DNA of 14,494 nt from JAPLKX01 sp035530195 (GTDB taxonomy: Bacteria; Hydrogenedentota; Hydrogenedentia; Hydrogenedentales; SLHB01), in the NCBI GenBank assembly GCA_035530195.1, contig DATKVG010000117.1, positions 1 through 14,494 of the forward strand, given 5' to 3'. Shown in pieces: positions 13,840 through 14,494 of this stretch. Every line of letters starts with the position of its first letter. Position 1 is the stretch's first letter. Position numbers and translations under genes: made by a program. The notes under the pieces were generated by a model. That model saw only the letters and a program-made list of their open reading frames with translations. It did not search any database and was not told the DNA's origin.

Positions 13840-14082
13840 ATGTCGTTCCAGTGCGATTACAGCGGCAAGAAGCCCACAGTCGGCAACAAGGTAGTCCGCC
13901 GGGGCAAGGCAAAGCGGGAAGGCGGCGTCGGCAAGAAGATCACGGGCATTACGAAACGGCGTATCAAGCCCAACCTTCAGCGGATTAGAATCGTGGATGA
14001 AAACGGCACGGTCCGCCGCATCCGCGTTTGTGTGAAATATATCAAGGCCGGCAAGTTTACGAAGGCCGTCAAGACCTCCTGA
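13840..14082 (+). CDS. rpmB: 50S ribosomal protein bL28 (80 aa)
   Basis: Small basic protein of the large ribosomal subunit. The N-terminal MSFQCDYSGKKPTVGNKV, the middle KRRIKPNLQRIRIVDENG and the C-terminal RRIRVCVKYIKAGKFTK match bL28. The paired zinc-binding cysteines of some bL28 forms are not present: only C5 is kept in the first pair position, where CDYSGK replaces CxxC, so this is a zinc-independent version; C53-region VCVKY has one further cysteine. Start ATG 13840 is set by GAGGAGAG 5 bases upstream; the open frame extends to 13729 through the leader repeats and promoter and is not real there. The gene is transcribed alone, with its own promoter and a strong terminator, as is common for rpmB away from rpmG. 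The divergent neighbour is the lipoprotein operon. Confidence 0.95.
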   Translation: MSFQCDYSGKKPTVGNKVVRRGKAKREGGVGKKITGITKRRIKPNLQRIRIVDENGTVRRIRVCVKYIKAGKFTKAVKTS

Positions 14083-14097
14083 TACCGTTTTTAATAA

Positions 14098-14133
14098 GGC
14101 CACAATGCTTCGGCATTGTGGCCATTTTTGTTT
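14098..14133 (+). terminator. strong rho-independent terminator of rpmB
   Basis: GGCCACAATGC (14098-14108), loop TTCG, GCATTGTGGCC (14113-14123), then ATTTTTGTTT. A perfect 11-bp stem closed by the very stable C(UUCG)G tetraloop with a T-tail. AATAA before the stem mirrors the tail partly, so some activity in the other direction is possible. Confidence 0.95.
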
Positions 14134-14140
14134 ATCGGCG

Positions 14141-14180
14141 TATTGACACGGACGAACACGGACCAGCACGGACGAACACG
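14141..14180. repeat. 10-bp tandem array, GACGAACACG type
   Basis: TATTGACACG, GACGAACACG, GACCAGCACG, GACGAACACG in 10-base register, ten or so bases after the rpmB terminator. The core CACGGAC is kept in each junction. Confidence 0.75.
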
Positions 14181-14213
14181 GCGCGGCGGAGCCCCAACCG
14201 AAAAGCCCCGAAT

Positions 14214-14296
14214 CTGTCATTGCGAGGAGCGCTGGCACGTGGCCTCTACTCTCAATGTAAGACCCAGAGTCCAGCGCGACGTGGCAATCCCCCCGG
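14214..14296. repeat. dispersed-type intergenic element with CATTGCGAG and GGCAATCC ends
   Basis: ATTGC (14219-14223) pairs with GCAAT (14284-14288) and GCGCTGG (14229-14235) with CCAGCGC (14271-14277), enclosing about 35 bases. The end sequences GTCATTGCGAGGAGCGC and GCGACGTGGCAATCC look like the multicopy CATTGCGAG...GGCAATC intergenic repeats seen in many bacterial genomes; copy number here cannot be checked from one window. Confidence 0.6.
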
Positions 14297-14494
14297 TATT
14301 ATTGCGGGTGTGGGCAAAGTAGAAGAATGATCAAGACACCACTGGTTTCAACCGAGGGGATCCTCACGCCCTGCCATAAAGGGCCATGAACAAAAGCCTT
14401 AGCCAGCGGCTGGCAGGGCTCAGGATGACAGGCTTTGGGGCGGGCTTTGGATGACATGTTTTGATCTTGGTTTTCTTCCACAAAAAAGCCCTGC
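14297..14494. other. non-coding tail with nested inverted repeats, no gene seen
   Basis: From the rpmB terminator to the window end no convincing gene exists. This part holds GCCCTGCCA (14378-14386) pairing with TGGCAGGGC (14411-14419) around an inner palindrome GCCAGCGGCTGGC (14402-14414, overlapping the outer arm), and two CAGGATGACA/TGGATGACA stretches (from about 14421 and 14448). On the minus strand the TGTCATCCTGAG form resembles another common dispersed intergenic repeat. Confidence 0.5.

Noticed and set aside
13748..13912. N-terminal extension of the lipoprotein frame to 13912
   Set aside because: It would cross the 20-bp leader repeats and the start of rpmB, and place the signal peptide 90 residues inside the protein.
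14299..14481. 60-codon minus-strand frame with a HPEPCQPLAKA-type sequence
   Set aside because: It is the translation of a dispersed TGTCATCCTGAG-type repeat; similar peptides are often falsely annotated where this repeat occurs.

Overview
The window is GC-rich, bacterial and chromosomal in character. It carries housekeeping genes (rpmB for ribosomal protein bL28, acsA for acetyl-CoA synthetase) among genes typical of large free-living PVC-type or Hydrogenedentota-like genomes: a secreted Dabb-domain protein, a DUF1680/GH127-like secreted glycosidase, a secreted Asp-box beta-propeller, a TIM-barrel sugar isomerase/epimerase and a PhoA-type alkaline phosphatase. The many short intergenic tandem repeats fit such a lineage. 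The phylum is an inference from gene content and style; no 16S gene is present. I see no prophage, insertion sequence, CRISPR array, tRNA or rRNA.

Layout. 1-1790 (+): a small two-segment membrane protein, then a REC-PAS-GGDEF diguanylate cyclase. 1882-2694 (+): a sugar isomerase/epimerase-like TIM barrel ending at a strong terminator. 2769-6222 (-): acsA followed by an OFA-family MFS carrier, one acetate/carboxylate uptake-and-activation unit with a clear promoter at 6385-6413 and a perfect 14-bp hairpin between the genes. 6474-9840 (-): a two-gene operon for a GH127-like protein and an Asp-box propeller, both exported. 9963-11063 (+): a HAD phosphatase (possibly leaderless) and an exported Dabb protein. 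11230-13747 (-): a lipoprotein, an internally deleted rlmN remnant and an alkaline phosphatase, joined by two ATGA overlaps. 13840-14082 (+): rpmB with its own promoter and an excellent terminator. 14134-14494: no gene, only repeats.

The most unusual material lies between and at the edges of genes. Six separate short tandem arrays occur (units of 7, 9 or 10 bp, mostly with a GGAC or GAC core). A roughly 60-bp REP-like palindrome is translated in frame as the front of the signal peptide of the propeller protein. A 9-mer array is likewise translated as the front of the lipoprotein signal peptide. A translationally coupled mini-gene keeps the N-terminal domain and one C-terminal piece of RlmN but has lost the radical-SAM core. 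I do not see a clear-cut new defence or metabolic system. The best leads are the rlmN-derived mini-ORF and the repeats lying in signal-peptide n-regions.
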